Shown here in pieces: positions 8,012 through 16,806 of a DNA stretch of 64,000 bases. The position numbers were made by a program, and so were the translations under genes. Below the pieces are notes generated by a model. It was not told where the DNA came from. It saw nothing but the letters and a program-made list of their open reading frames with translations, and made no database searches. The DNA is from JAAGZL01 sp050290785. GTDB taxonomy: Bacteria > Pseudomonadota > Gammaproteobacteria > Chromatiales > Chromatiaceae. The DNA is taken from contig JBNKIR010000001.1 of the NCBI GenBank assembly GCA_050290785.1, positions 124,001-188,000 of the forward strand, read 5' to 3'. Numbering within the stretch: position 1 is the stretch's first letter; the number at the start of each line of letters is the position of its first letter.

Positions 8012-9817
8012 TTAGTTGTCCTTACCTACGCGTAGGATGGCAAGAAAGGCCTCTTGTGGTATTTCAACCTTGCCTACCTGCTTCATACGTTTCTTACCGG
8101 CCTTTTGTTTTTCGAGTAGTTTTCTCTTACGAGTAATATCGCCACCATAGCATTTTGCGGTTACATTCTTACGTAGTGCCTTTACTGTGGTGCGAGCTAT
8201 GATTTTACTACCAATGGCAGCTTGAATTGCAACCTCGAACATCTGGCGCGGGATTATCTCCTTCATCTTGACAGTCAGCTCCCTGCCCCTGCTTTCCACA
8301 TTATCACGATGTACGATAAGGGATAATGCATCTACTTTTTCTGCGTTGATGAGGATATCCAACTTAACCAGAGGTGCTGCAACAAATCGCTTGAACTCAT
8401 ATTCAAATGAGGCGAAACCTCTACTGACGGATTTGAGTCGATCAAAGAAATCCAGAACCACTTCGTTCATTGGCAGCTCGTAGACCAATTGTACCTGTCC
8501 ACCCAAATATTGCAGGTTTTTCTGCATGCCGCGTTTCTCTATGCAGAGATTAATCACGTTACCCAGATAGTCCTGTGGTACCAGAATGGTTGCCTCGATC
8601 AGAGGTTCGCGTATCTCGGCAATCTTACTGACATCTGGAAGTGCAGCTGGGTTATCAATGTGGACAACCTCACCATCGCTCTTTTCCACTTCGTATATAA
8701 CCGTAGGCGCGGTGGTGATCAGGTCCAGGTCGTATTCCCGTTCCAATCTCTCCTGGACGATCTCCATGTGCAGCATTCCAAGGAAGCCGCAACGAAAACC
8801 GAATCCCAGGGCCTGGGATGTCTCAGGCTCGAAATGTAGTGCCGCATCATTCAGTTTGAGTTTTTGCAGGGCCTCACGGAAAGACTCATAATCATCTGAG
8901 CTTACCGGATAGAGACCTGAGAATACCCGAGGCCTCATCTCACTGAACCCTGGTAGTGGCTTGTCCGCCTTGCGATCGAATAGTGTGATGGTATCGCCTA
9001 CAGGGGCTCCGTCGATATCTTTGATGCCGGCGATGACAAACCCTACCTCACCGGGTCCGAGTTCGTTCTTATCCACCCGTTTGGGATTGAATACGCCCAC
9101 CTTTTCCACCTGATAGGAACGATTGGTGGACATAACATACATCTTGTCCTTGCGTTTGATTGCGCCGTTTATCACTCGGATTAGGGATATCACCCCGACA
9201 TAGCTATCGAACCAGGAATCTATGATCAGGGCCTGGAGTGGCTTGTTTCTGTCACCTTCCGGAGGAGGAATATGTTCAATCAACTGTTCCAGGAGATCAG
9301 GAATACCCTCGCCGCTCTTGGCGCTTACCCGCATGGCATGTTCAGCCTCCAGGCCTATGATCTCCTCTATCTCGTTAATGACCTTTTCCGGATCTGCTGC
9401 CGGCAGATCGATCTTATTCAACACCGGGAGGACTTCCAGGCCTTGCTCGATAGCCGTATAACAGTTGGCCACGCTTTGCGCCTCAACGCCCTGTGCGGCA
9501 TCAACGACCAACAGCGCACCCTCACATGCCGCCAGGGAACGTGATACCTCGTACGAAAAATCCACATGTCCTGGGGTATCGATAAAGTTCAGTTGGTAAA
9601 CCTCACCATTGTTGGAGGTATAGGATAGGGTTACGCTCTGGGCCTTGATGGTGATTCCACGTTCTCGCTCCAGATCCATTGAATCCAGGACCTGTTCGTT
9701 CATCTCTCTTTCAGTCAGTCCCCCGCAGACCTGGATGAACCGGTCCGCAATCGTGGATTTTCCATGATCAATATGGGCGATAATGGAGAAGTTTCTGATA
9801 TGTTGCAGGTCGGTCAT
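8012..9817 (-). CDS. lepA: Elongation factor 4 (LepA)
   Basis: A 601-residue translational GTPase that acts on the ribosome; it has been described as a back-translocase and as an initiation/biogenesis factor. Domain order is G domain (AHIDHGKST, DTPGHVDF, NKIDLPAADP), domain II, EF-G-like domains III and V, and the LepA-specific C-terminal domain ending KVEIPQEAF. I chose ATG 9817 (MTDLQHIRNFSIIAHID), which gives the family N-terminus; a TTG at 9844 would add nine residues. lepB follows after 26 nt. Confidence 0.96.
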   Translation of the reverse strand: MTDLQHIRNFSIIAHIDHGKSTIADRFIQVCGGLTEREMNEQVLDSMDLERERGITIKAQSVTLSYTSNNGEVYQLNFIDTPGHVDFSYEVSRSLAACEGALLVVDAAQGVEAQSVANCYTAIEQGLEVLPVLNKIDLPAADPEKVINEIEEIIGLEAEHAMRVSAKSGEGIPDLLEQLIEHIPPPEGDRNKPLQALIIDSWFDSYVGVISLIRVINGAIKRKDKMYVMSTNRSYQVEKVGVFNPKRVDKNELGPGEVGFVIAGIKDIDGAPVGDTITLFDRKADKPLPGFSEMRPRVFSGLYPVSSDDYESFREALQKLKLNDAALHFEPETSQALGFGFRCGFLGMLHMEIVQERLEREYDLDLITTAPTVIYEVEKSDGEVVHIDNPAALPDVSKIAEIREPLIEATILVPQDYLGNVINLCIEKRGMQKNLQYLGGQVQLVYELPMNEVVLDFFDRLKSVSRGFASFEYEFKRFVAAPLVKLDILINAEKVDALSLIVHRDNVESRGRELTVKMKEIIPRQMFEVAIQAAIGSKIIARTTVKALRKNVTAKCYGGDITRKRKLLEKQKAGKKRMKQVGKVEIPQEAFLAILRVGKDN

Positions 9818-9851
9818 TATGAAATCTGATGTGTAAAGGCCCAATAAGGAA

Positions 9852-9881
9852 AACGGAACTTCTCACTCGAAAAGTTCCGTT
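9852..9881 (-). terminator. Hairpin between mucD and lepA, candidate terminator
   Basis: Inverted repeat AACGGAACTT (9852-9861) / AAGTTCCGTT (9872-9881), a 10-bp stem with a 10-nt loop. In the minus direction it is followed by TTCCTTATT, a moderate T-rich tract. It would end or attenuate the mucD transcript before lepA. Confidence 0.5.
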
Positions 9882-9950
9882 CCCAAACGGTACAACTCTT
9901 AGTATCGCCTATGATACCTTACTTGTTTATCTCCTAAAAACCTTTTTCCG

Positions 9951-11402
9951 TTATTTCTCTGGTACTTTCAGCGCCAGAAATACCGGACCGGCATCCCGCT
10001 GCACCAATACGGCAATGCTTTTCCCGGGTTTCAGGCCCTTCACCGCATCCTTGAAGTCCTTCATGTTACTGATCTTATAGCCATTCAACATCTGGATTAT
10101 GTCGCCCCGTCTTATACCGGCCAAGCTGCCTGCACCAGGACCAACCTCATACACGATTACGCCACCATTAGACAACTGTCTCTTTTCCAGCTGCTCATCA
10201 GTAAGCTCCTTGACCTTTATACCCAGTGTCTTGTTGCTGGTAAGCCCCATACTTCCAGTCTTGGAGTCAATCTCGTCCTCTGTCGGCAGCTCACCGATAG
10301 TGACATCCAGTACTATATTCTTGCCTTGGCGCAATATTGAGAGCTTGGATGGTTTGTTCACTTCACTGGAACCAACCAGAGGCGGCAGATCTGAAGAGTT
10401 CATCAACTTGGTACCGTTGTACTCCATGATGATATCTCCTGCCTTCAGCTTGGCCTTTTCCGCAGGGCTATCCGGTATAACCCTGGATACCAGCGCACCG
10501 CTCGGCTGTTTCATACCGAATGATTCTGCCAGATCCTTGGTGACATCCTGAATCAGGACTCCAAGCCATCCCCTGGAAACTTTACCCGTTGTACGGAGCT
10601 GATTCGCCACATTCATCGCCACTTCTATCGGGATAGAGAATGAGAGCCCCATGAAACCACCGGTACGACTGTAGATTTGCGAGTTGACACCAACCACCTC
10701 TCCATTCAGGTTGAACAATGGACCTCCAGAGTTACCTGGATTGATGGCCACATCGGTCTGAATGAATGGAACATAGTTCTCTTTTGGCAGACTTCTGCCT
10801 GTTGCGCTCACGATGCCGGCTGTTACCGAATGATCGAATCCAAATGGTGAACCGATCGCCAATACCCATTGCCCTGCCTTCAGGTCGCTGGATTTTCCGA
10901 TTTTTACCATGGGTAGGTCTTTGGCTTCGATCTTAAGCACTGCGGTATCACTCTGCCTATCGCTGCCGATAACCTTGGCCTCGAATTCGCGTCTGTCGCT
11001 TAGTCTTACGATTATTTCATCCGCATCGTCAATAACGTGGTTATTGGTCATGACATAACCGTCACTGCTGATGATAAATCCTGATCCAAGTGATTGGGGC
11101 GTCATTCTCTCTGCGTTATCATCGCCATCGCCCAAATTTCCTTGTTGGTCTTCAAAGAAATGACGGAAGAACTCATTGAAAGGGCTGTTACGCGGTAGGT
11201 CAGGCATTCTCAAATTGGGTCTGAATCTGCGCAGGGATTTCTTTGACTTGGTACTTATGTTAACGACGGCTGGGGCATTTTGCTCCACCATCGCAGTAAA
11301 ATCCGGTAGCTCTGCAGCTTGAACGCTGATTACGCTGGACAGCAGCAGAGTAAGCGTCAACAAGCTGGAATATAACCATCTATTCACAAGCGAAGTACTC
11401 AT
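9951..11402 (-). CDS. mucD: Periplasmic serine protease DegP/MucD-type (Do family)
   Basis: A 483-residue HtrA protease. A signal peptide occupies residues 1-30 (hydrophobic core YSSLLTLTLLLSSVISVQA). The trypsin-like domain has the triad His122 (TNNHVID), Asp152 (SDTAVL) and Ser225 (NPGNSGGPLF), followed by two PDZ domains. It degrades or refolds misfolded envelope proteins. It stands at the end of the rpoE-rseABC block, as mucD does in Pseudomonas. It also has its own sigma-E-like promoter at 11445-11473 and a clear CAGGAG ribosome site. A gene of this sort being under envelope stress control is established in relatives. Confidence 0.95.
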   Translation of the reverse strand: MSTSLVNRWLYSSLLTLTLLLSSVISVQAAELPDFTAMVEQNAPAVVNISTKSKKSLRRFRPNLRMPDLPRNSPFNEFFRHFFEDQQGNLGDGDDNAERMTPQSLGSGFIISSDGYVMTNNHVIDDADEIIVRLSDRREFEAKVIGSDRQSDTAVLKIEAKDLPMVKIGKSSDLKAGQWVLAIGSPFGFDHSVTAGIVSATGRSLPKENYVPFIQTDVAINPGNSGGPLFNLNGEVVGVNSQIYSRTGGFMGLSFSIPIEVAMNVANQLRTTGKVSRGWLGVLIQDVTKDLAESFGMKQPSGALVSRVIPDSPAEKAKLKAGDIIMEYNGTKLMNSSDLPPLVGSSEVNKPSKLSILRQGKNIVLDVTIGELPTEDEIDSKTGSMGLTSNKTLGIKVKELTDEQLEKRQLSNGGVIVYEVGPGAGSLAGIRRGDIIQMLNGYKISNMKDFKDAVKGLKPGKSIAVLVQRDAGPVFLALKVPEK

Positions 11403-11444
11403 TTATAACTCCTGTTGTTTATCAATTCTTGGTTTTGAACGAAT

Positions 11445-11473
11445 AATAGAACATCAGATCTGACAGAAGTTCC
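11445..11473 (-). promoter_or_regulatory. Sigma-E-like promoter of mucD
   Basis: Read on the minus strand: GGAACTT (11473-11467), 16 nt, then TCTATT (11450-11445), about 40 nt before the ATG. The -35 matches the extracytoplasmic sigma-E/AlgU consensus exactly, and the -10 begins with the expected TC. This would let mucD respond to RpoE apart from the upstream operon. Confidence 0.7.
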
Positions 11474-11487
11474 AGGCGGAACGACTG

Positions 11488-11979
11488 CTATGCAGGCAGT
11501 TTAGGTTCTATATTGAAGCTTACGCGTTCAGATGTGGCAAATCTCAGCATAACCGGCTGATAGCGACTGTCTTTCTGTACCTTCTTGGCGAACATTCTTA
11601 CGAAACCCAGTCCGGCGATGAAGCCGATAGCTCCACCTATGATCGCCATAAGGTCATGTGAGATTAGGGCGAATCCAATCGCAAGTTCCTGTCCTAACAG
11701 TGCCAATAAAATCATCAAAACAATCGGTACCATGTAGAATATCATGGAGACTCTGGTAAGCGCAGACTCCTGCAATCCTATAATGACCCGATCCCCTGTC
11801 TTGGCATCAAGACTATTTACAACTCGTACTACTGTTCTTCTGTTGCCAAATACCTTGGCAAATGCACTAGTGCCGCACACCTCGCTGGACGCACAACCTC
11901 CGCATGAACCTTGAGGCTTGGTCTCAATATCCGCATACTCACCTTCGCAGTTCAATATGAGTGCAGTCTCTTCAATCAT
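11488..11979 (-). CDS. rseC: RseC/MucC family positive regulator of sigma-E
   Basis: A 163-residue inner membrane protein. The cytoplasmic N-terminus carries four cysteines in CGGCASSEVC (near 26-35), and two hydrophobic segments follow (about 78-105 and 108-128). RseC modulates sigma-E activity and, in other hosts, helps SoxR reduction; the Cys cluster is the candidate redox or metal site. It lies 8 nt after rseB. Confidence 0.9.
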   Translation of the reverse strand: MIEETALILNCEGEYADIETKPQGSCGGCASSEVCGTSAFAKVFGNRRTVVRVVNSLDAKTGDRVIIGLQESALTRVSMIFYMVPIVLMILLALLGQELAIGFALISHDLMAIIGGAIGFIAGLGFVRMFAKKVQKDSRYQPVMLRFATSERVSFNIEPKLPA

Positions 11980-11987
11980 TCGATTAA

Positions 11988-12965
11988 CTACTCCTGCCTA
12001 TATCTGGCCGCGAGTGCGAATTTTTTGACAGTCTGGGCTGGGACCTCGCCGACAGCGGTGATTTGAAACCCGTCCTGTTGGGCGCCGTAGGCATGGATTG
12101 CCCCCATTTGCGACTCACCATCAAAGTGTTTTTCTTCAATGGCCTTTTCGATATACACAGACATAGTGGCCAGCCCATCGGTAAAAACAAAGTGCTCAAC
12201 CACGCCATTACCACTGTTTGCCACCCTGATTTCGTGTACGCTCAGCCTGAAACCGTCCGGAAGAGGGCCAAATGTCCATCTGCTTGCGTTATCAGAATCA
12301 GCCATACTCCGCATTGGATCCTGATGCTTCCAATTGTATTCCTTAAGCTCTTCATGCGTAACAAGTTCCAGCGAGTTGTCATGAACCGCATCACCGATCA
12401 TCATGCTGGTGAACATGATCTGAGATACCGTCTCTCCGGTGTTGTCCAGAAGATCAGATCTAAGTGGCAGGGCTGATGCGACATCGAGTGAGACCCTGTG
12501 ACCGTATCTGTTTTCATCTTTAGGTATGACCATGATGATCTTGGTATTCTTGTCCGCAACCCTCTCTTCTCCATCCATCCTGAAATCATAGTAGGCGGAT
12601 ATCTCATCCGGTTTATAAGGGAGCAATTTCGCTATGCCTTCATGACCAAAACGCTTGCCAACCAGGACACTCTTTATGTCTGGCTGTATACAGATAACCT
12701 CGCCTTTGCTGCGTACCACCTCGCGTCGCGCACCATTCAGTGATACCAGACGCTCCCTCTCGACACCATTTTCCACGGTATGCACAATCTTCATCGACTC
12801 CATATGCTGGTTATGGAGATAGACAAAGGTGCCTTCATAGTTTAACTGCTGGACAGCGTTGTGCATCCTTTCCAGCCAGTTATATGCATCTTGCTGTGTC
12901 TCAGTAGCTGCAGCGGTCGCAGAGAGACAGAGTAGTATATGAAATACGAGGAGCCTGCTTGACAT
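11988..12965 (-). CDS. rseB: Periplasmic sigma-E regulator RseB/MucB
   Basis: A 325-residue secreted protein that binds the periplasmic part of RseA and shields it from DegS cleavage; in E. coli it senses lipopolysaccharide and lipoprotein mislocalisation. The chosen start ATG 12965 gives a signal peptide (MSSRLLVFHILLCLSATAAA) followed by the MucB/RseB large lipid-binding domain (NYEGTFVYLHNQHMESMKIVH) and the small C-terminal domain. A longer frame reaching 13022 would overlap rseA and bury the signal sequence, so it is rejected. The gap to rseA is 7 nt. Confidence 0.94.
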   Translation of the reverse strand: MSSRLLVFHILLCLSATAAATETQQDAYNWLERMHNAVQQLNYEGTFVYLHNQHMESMKIVHTVENGVERERLVSLNGARREVVRSKGEVICIQPDIKSVLVGKRFGHEGIAKLLPYKPDEISAYYDFRMDGEERVADKNTKIIMVIPKDENRYGHRVSLDVASALPLRSDLLDNTGETVSQIMFTSMMIGDAVHDNSLELVTHEELKEYNWKHQDPMRSMADSDNASRWTFGPLPDGFRLSVHEIRVANSGNGVVEHFVFTDGLATMSVYIEKAIEEKHFDGESQMGAIHAYGAQQDGFQITAVGEVPAQTVKKFALAARYRQE

Positions 12966-12972
12966 GGTGCGG

Positions 12973-13614
12973 CTATCGTTTTGGCGTATTTGGCTTTGAA
13001 TCATAACCAACAAAGGTAGCATAAGGCATTACGCCGATACCGGTACCTGGTGCGGCATATTCACTGTGATTTACCAGATAGCCGTTCAATCTCGATTCCA
13101 GAGACGGCTCTTTCAGGTTCTTCCAGCGGGTTCCTGGAATGGCCTTATGTGCAACGGGTATCGTCGGTACTACAGGGCTGATATTGGCGGCAGTAATGAT
13201 TTGTGGAGGAGGAGTATTGCTGATATTGGAGGCCGTGGTAGGTTGAGCAGTATCATTCATGCTCAGTAAACCAGGTGCAGTTACTACAACCGCAGTTGCA
13301 ACCGATGCCGCCAAGGCTGCCCCAGCCGCCGGTTTGATCCAGTTTGACCTCCATGGTCTGGACCTGTCCCTTTTGGGTATAGATATGATGGCCGGCTCCA
13401 GTTCGATCTGTTGTCTGACACGCCCTGAGATCTCCCCGGCATTGAGATTGACCGCTTCGCCTCGCATGACATCACCGATCATGTGGTATCGATCCCATCG
13501 CTGTTGCAGCTCTGGATCCCGGCTCAGTTTTGCCAATACAGAGGCTGTCTCTCTGGTGGAAAGTTCATCGTCCAGCAGTGCTGATACCTGTTCATCTAAT
13601 CTATTTGTCATCAT
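12973..13614 (-). CDS. rseA: Anti-sigma-E factor RseA/MucA
   Basis: A 213-residue single-pass protein. The N-terminal cytoplasmic RseA_N domain (LDEQVSALLDDELS... WDRYHMIGDVMRG) would bind RpoE. A membrane segment follows at about 95-118 (AAGAALAASVATAVVVTAPG), then a periplasmic region contacted by RseB and cleaved by DegS in relatives. Starts at ATG 13614 or the next Met; both are close to the rpoE stop region (39 nt). It is longer than P. aeruginosa MucA (194), with a Thr/Pro-rich linker after the membrane segment. Confidence 0.93.
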   Translation of the reverse strand: MMTNRLDEQVSALLDDELSTRETASVLAKLSRDPELQQRWDRYHMIGDVMRGEAVNLNAGEISGRVRQQIELEPAIISIPKRDRSRPWRSNWIKPAAGAALAASVATAVVVTAPGLLSMNDTAQPTTASNISNTPPPQIITAANISPVVPTIPVAHKAIPGTRWKNLKEPSLESRLNGYLVNHSEYAAPGTGIGVMPYATFVGYDSKPNTPKR

Positions 13615-13653
13615 CTGATACCCGAAATATTATCTGGTAATTTAATCAGTTAA

Positions 13654-14232
13654 CTATTGCTCCAATAAAGGTGCAAGCTTTGTATTAATCGCATCTCGGG
13701 CACGGAATATCCGTGACCTTACGGTTCCAACCGGACAGGACATGGCCTTGGCTATCTCTTCATAGCTCAGGCCTTCCAGTTCCCTTAATGTAATCGCTGT
13801 CTTGAGATCTTCCGGCAGATCATCAATCGCATCTCTGACCGTTTCCGCAATCTCATCCTGTAATAACTGGTTTTCAGGTGTTGTATTCTCCTGAAGCCGC
13901 ACACCTATATCCATCTGCTCCGCCGTGCCGGCGTCAAGATCAGATCCAGGTGGTCGTCTACCCTGCGCTACAATGTGATTTTTCGCGGTGTTTATCGCAA
14001 TGCGATAAATCCAGGTATAGAAGGCACTATCTCCACGAAAATTCGGTAGGGCCTTGTAGGCCTTGATAAAAGCCTCCTGAGTCACATCTAGCGCCTCACT
14101 TTGGTTACGCACATAGCGGGATACCAGATTAACCACCTTGCGCTGGTACTTCAGGACCAGAAGGTCAAACGCCTTCTTGTCCCCACGCTGCACTCGTTCT
14201 ACCAGTTCCTGATCTACTTGTCGCTCGCCCAT
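13654..14232 (-). CDS. rpoE: RNA polymerase sigma factor RpoE/AlgU
   Basis: A 192-residue ECF sigma factor for envelope stress. Region 2 begins QLVERVQ-like (QELVERVQRGDKKAFDLL), the -10-binding segment is DVTQEAFIKAYKALPNFRG, and region 4 has the helix-turn-helix GLSYEEIAKAMSCPVGTVRSR. ATG 14232 is chosen because GGAGAAGG lies five bases before it and the length matches AlgU (193). The frame is open to an ATG at 14247. Divergent from nadB, as in Pseudomonas. It has an autoregulatory-type promoter upstream. Confidence 0.96.
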   Translation of the reverse strand: MGERQVDQELVERVQRGDKKAFDLLVLKYQRKVVNLVSRYVRNQSEALDVTQEAFIKAYKALPNFRGDSAFYTWIYRIAINTAKNHIVAQGRRPPGSDLDAGTAEQMDIGVRLQENTTPENQLLQDEIAETVRDAIDDLPEDLKTAITLRELEGLSYEEIAKAMSCPVGTVRSRIFRARDAINTKLAPLLEQ

Positions 14233-14280
14233 ACGGGCCTTCTCCATTTCCGCGACAAGCGCAGACCATTATCCAAACTC

Positions 14281-14307
14281 ATTGACACCCTATACATGAA
14301 ATAGTTC
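14281..14307 (-). promoter_or_regulatory. Sigma-E-like autoregulatory promoter of rpoE
   Basis: On the minus strand GAACTA (14307-14302), exactly 16 nt, then TCAAT (14285-14281), about 50 nt before the rpoE start. It matches the ECF sigma-E pattern GAACTT-N16-TCAAA at most positions. Sigma-E controls its own operon in E. coli and Pseudomonas, so this is the expected control element. Confidence 0.65.
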
Positions 14308-14389
14308 TCGCATGCCGATGGCATTAAAAAATATCGTCTTTATCTTGATAACTATTGTTTCTAGTTATACAAAATTAGGTTAGGATTCC

Positions 14390-14408
14390 GCAAACGATAA
14401 CTGTTTGC
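14390..14408. promoter_or_regulatory. Short dyad in the rpoE-nadB intergenic region
   Basis: Inverted repeat GCAAAC / GTTTGC around GATAACT, about 80 bp before the nadB start and in AT-rich DNA. It could be an operator for nadB or the divergent rpoE. No known regulator motif is recognised, and the short arms make chance possible. Confidence 0.25.
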
Positions 14409-14487
14409 ATCTAATTCTGATTTTAGTCAGCAGTCGGCGAATTATGAACTTCTATGCCGATTGCGGCAATTCCTAGATAGCGAGAAT

Positions 14488-16098
14488 ATGGGAAAAAGTT
14501 ACCTACACGACGTGCTCATCATCGGTAGCGGTGCCGCCGGACTCAGTCTGGCGCTGCGTCTCCCGGACAGCATCAGGGTCGCGGTCCTGTCAAAGACGAA
14601 ACTCTCCGAGAGCAACACCTACTATGCCCAGGGTGGTATCTCCGCCGTTTTAGACGAAAAGGACTCCATTGAATCCCACATAGAAGATACCCTGAATGCA
14701 GGCGCTGGCCTCTGCGATGAGGACGTAGTGCGAATGGTGGTGGAACATGGACCGGCCAATATCCAGTGGCTGCTCACTCAGGGTATGGAGTTCACCAGGA
14801 GGCAGCGGAATGAGGATGAATATCATCTGACCCGTGAGGGTGGGCACTCCCACCGCCGGGTGATCCATGCGGCTGACGCCACCGGGCAGGTCATGCAGAC
14901 CACCCTGGAGGATCATGTCAGGTCCAAGGACAACATAGATGTGTTCGAGAATAGGAACGCCATCGACCTGATCACCGGAAACAAGCTTGGATTCAAAGAC
15001 AATCGCTGTATCGGCGCCTATGTATACAACAGAGATGCAGACCATGTTGATACCTTTCGGGCGCGCTGTGTGGTGCTTGCCACCGGTGGAGCCAATAAGG
15101 TGTACCTCTACACATCCAACCCGGATATCGCCACCGGTGACGGTATTGCCATGGGTTGGCGTGCAGGCTGTCGGGTGGCCAATATGGAGTTCATACAGTT
15201 CCACCCCACATGCCTCTACCATCCTCATGCCAAGTCGTTCCTGGTAACCGAGGCCCTGCGCGGTGAAGGTGGCAAGCTGCTCCTGCCGGACGGCACCAGA
15301 TTCATGCCGGGGTTTGATGAGAGGGCCGAACTGGCGCCGCGTGACATCGTGGCACGCGCCATCGACCATGAGATGAAAAGACTGGGAACGGACTGCATGT
15401 TCCTGGATATCAGCCACAAACCATCCGAATTTATCCGGGAAAGATTCCCTATGATCTACGCCAAGTGCAAAGAGTTCGGTATAGATATCACCAAGGAACC
15501 AATACCTGTCGTCCCCGCCGCCCACTATACCTGCGGTGGCATCATGACAGATAAGGATGCACGCACCGATGTCCAGAACCTCTACGCCATCGGTGAAGTG
15601 GCCTACACCGGACTGCATGGAGCCAATCGTATGGCCAGCAACTCGCTTCTGGAATGCCTAGTATTCGGAGAGACCGCGGCCAGCGATATCACCAACAGAC
15701 TGAAAAACATCTCTACCCCACCGGAGATCCCGGCGTGGGACGAAAGCCGTGTATCCGACTCTGATGAAGAGGTTGTGGTATCCCATAACTGGGACGAGCT
15801 ACGTCGTTTCATGTGGGACTATGTAGGTATAGTGCGCAGTAACAAGCGTCTGGAACGGGCTAGGCGCAGGGTGAATATGCTGCGTCAGGAGATAAAGGAG
15901 TATTACAGCAACTTTAAGGTCCACAATGACCATCTGGAGCTGCGTAATCTGGTGGATGTGGCCAATCTTATAATACGTTCGGCCATGCGCAGACGTGAGA
16001 GCCGCGGTCTACACTACAATATCGACCATCCGCAACGGGACGACCAGGGACAGCATCAGCCCACCATCATTATCCCGGATAACTACATACCGAAGTGA
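14488..16098 (+). CDS. nadB: L-aspartate oxidase NadB
   Basis: A 536-residue flavoenzyme that oxidises aspartate to iminoaspartate, the first step of de novo NAD synthesis. The FAD-binding motif is VLIIGSGAAGLSLAL; substrate/flavin residues include the THTREGGHS-like TREGGHSHRRV segment and HPTCLYHP, then GLHGANRMASNSLLE near the C-terminal third. These distinguish NadB from SdhA. ATG 14488 gives the usual short N-terminus; an in-frame TTG at 14461 would add nine residues. The gene's last 16 bases overlap the convergent ygfX gene. Divergent from rpoE, the same arrangement as in Pseudomonas. Confidence 0.96.
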   Translation: MGKSYLHDVLIIGSGAAGLSLALRLPDSIRVAVLSKTKLSESNTYYAQGGISAVLDEKDSIESHIEDTLNAGAGLCDEDVVRMVVEHGPANIQWLLTQGMEFTRRQRNEDEYHLTREGGHSHRRVIHAADATGQVMQTTLEDHVRSKDNIDVFENRNAIDLITGNKLGFKDNRCIGAYVYNRDADHVDTFRARCVVLATGGANKVYLYTSNPDIATGDGIAMGWRAGCRVANMEFIQFHPTCLYHPHAKSFLVTEALRGEGGKLLLPDGTRFMPGFDERAELAPRDIVARAIDHEMKRLGTDCMFLDISHKPSEFIRERFPMIYAKCKEFGIDITKEPIPVVPAAHYTCGGIMTDKDARTDVQNLYAIGEVAYTGLHGANRMASNSLLECLVFGETAASDITNRLKNISTPPEIPAWDESRVSDSDEEVVVSHNWDELRRFMWDYVGIVRSNKRLERARRRVNMLRQEIKEYYSNFKVHNDHLELRNLVDVANLIIRSAMRRRESRGLHYNIDHPQRDDQGQHQPTIIIPDNYIPK

Positions 16099-16529
16099 TC
16101 GTACATCTTCAGTAGCATCCGCAACCTTCTATGCTGGTCTGCATCGGTGGCATCAGCCGGTATGGCGAGCGTGCGTCTGCCGGAATCAACACCCTTTAGA
16201 TGCAGTATCACCAGTTGCCTGCTGATAAAACTGGAGGGACAAAGGAGCATCCTTACTCTTCTTCCATCTCTCATCCTGATCGACCATCCCCTCGCCTCAC
16301 TCCACCCCACACCAATGATTGAGTCTGGCATGGAACGGGAGATCTCACGACTCCAGTAATAGATCAGACTGATGAAAATAAGTGTTGCAAGAAAGACCAG
16401 TAGATATATATCAGGATCGAGTGTGAAAATCAGAATCAGTGCAGAGATATGCACCAGTAGTAGATATGCGGCAAGCCAGATCGAGATGTCCAACCTGAGT
16501 CTTAGGGGTATTGCAGAGGGAGAGAGCAC
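16083..16529 (-). CDS. ygfX: YgfX (CptA-like) family membrane protein
   Basis: A 148-residue protein with two hydrophobic segments near 15-36 and 38-58, then a cytoplasmic region with the family-like DGRRVRMLLCPSSFISRQLVILHLK. YgfX homologues (reported in E. coli as toxin CptA and as a partner of the SdhE gene) sit directly downstream of sdhE, as here (4 nt gap). Sequence conservation in this family is low, so the call rests on topology plus position. Confidence 0.75.
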   Translation of the reverse strand: MLSPSAIPLRLRLDISIWLAAYLLLVHISALILIFTLDPDIYLLVFLATLIFISLIYYWSREISRSMPDSIIGVGWSEARGWSIRMRDGRRVRMLLCPSSFISRQLVILHLKGVDSGRRTLAIPADATDADQHRRLRMLLKMYDHFGM

Positions 16530-16533
16530 TGGA

Positions 16534-16806
16534 TCAGTTGACCATACAACCCCTTATCCTCTCCAGCAGTTCCGATAGTTCTTTGTCGTTGGGGCTCGTC
16601 TTCCCTGTAAGCATCTCGTACATCTCCTGATCCTGCATATCCAATAGACCGATAAATTGCCGCTTCTCATCATCCGTCAACAGATCGTAGACGTTATCCA
16701 GGTATGAGTTGAGCAGCAGATCCAGCTCCAGCAGGCCGCGCCGGCAGGCCCAGCGCAGTTGATTGTTTGATGGCAGCTTATCCGTTCCCTGTGGCAGATC
16801 GGTCAT
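16534..16806 (-). CDS. sdhE: Succinate dehydrogenase flavinylation factor SdhE
   Basis: A 90-residue helical protein (DUF339) that promotes covalent attachment of FAD to SdhA. The diagnostic RGxxE motif is present as RRGLLELD, and the helix LLDMQDQEMYEMLTG matches the family. It is the last-but-one gene of the sdhC-D-A-B-E-ygfX string and touches sdhB by one base (16806), which is consistent with cotranscription with its client. Confidence 0.93.
   Translation of the reverse strand: MTDLPQGTDKLPSNNQLRWACRRGLLELDLLLNSYLDNVYDLLTDDEKRQFIGLLDMQDQEMYEMLTGKTSPNDKELSELLERIRGCMVN

Noticed and set aside
12966..13022. N-terminal extension of RseB
   Set aside because: Overlaps rseA and would place residues before a proper signal peptide.
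14446..14475. Possible sigma-E promoter ahead of nadB
   Set aside because: GAACTT is present but the spacing leads to AATTCC, which does not fit the -10 element.
14650..15618. 322-codon minus-strand open frame
   Set aside because: It lies wholly inside nadB, whose protein has all family motifs; the antisense frame has no recognisable domain and is a shadow of codon bias.
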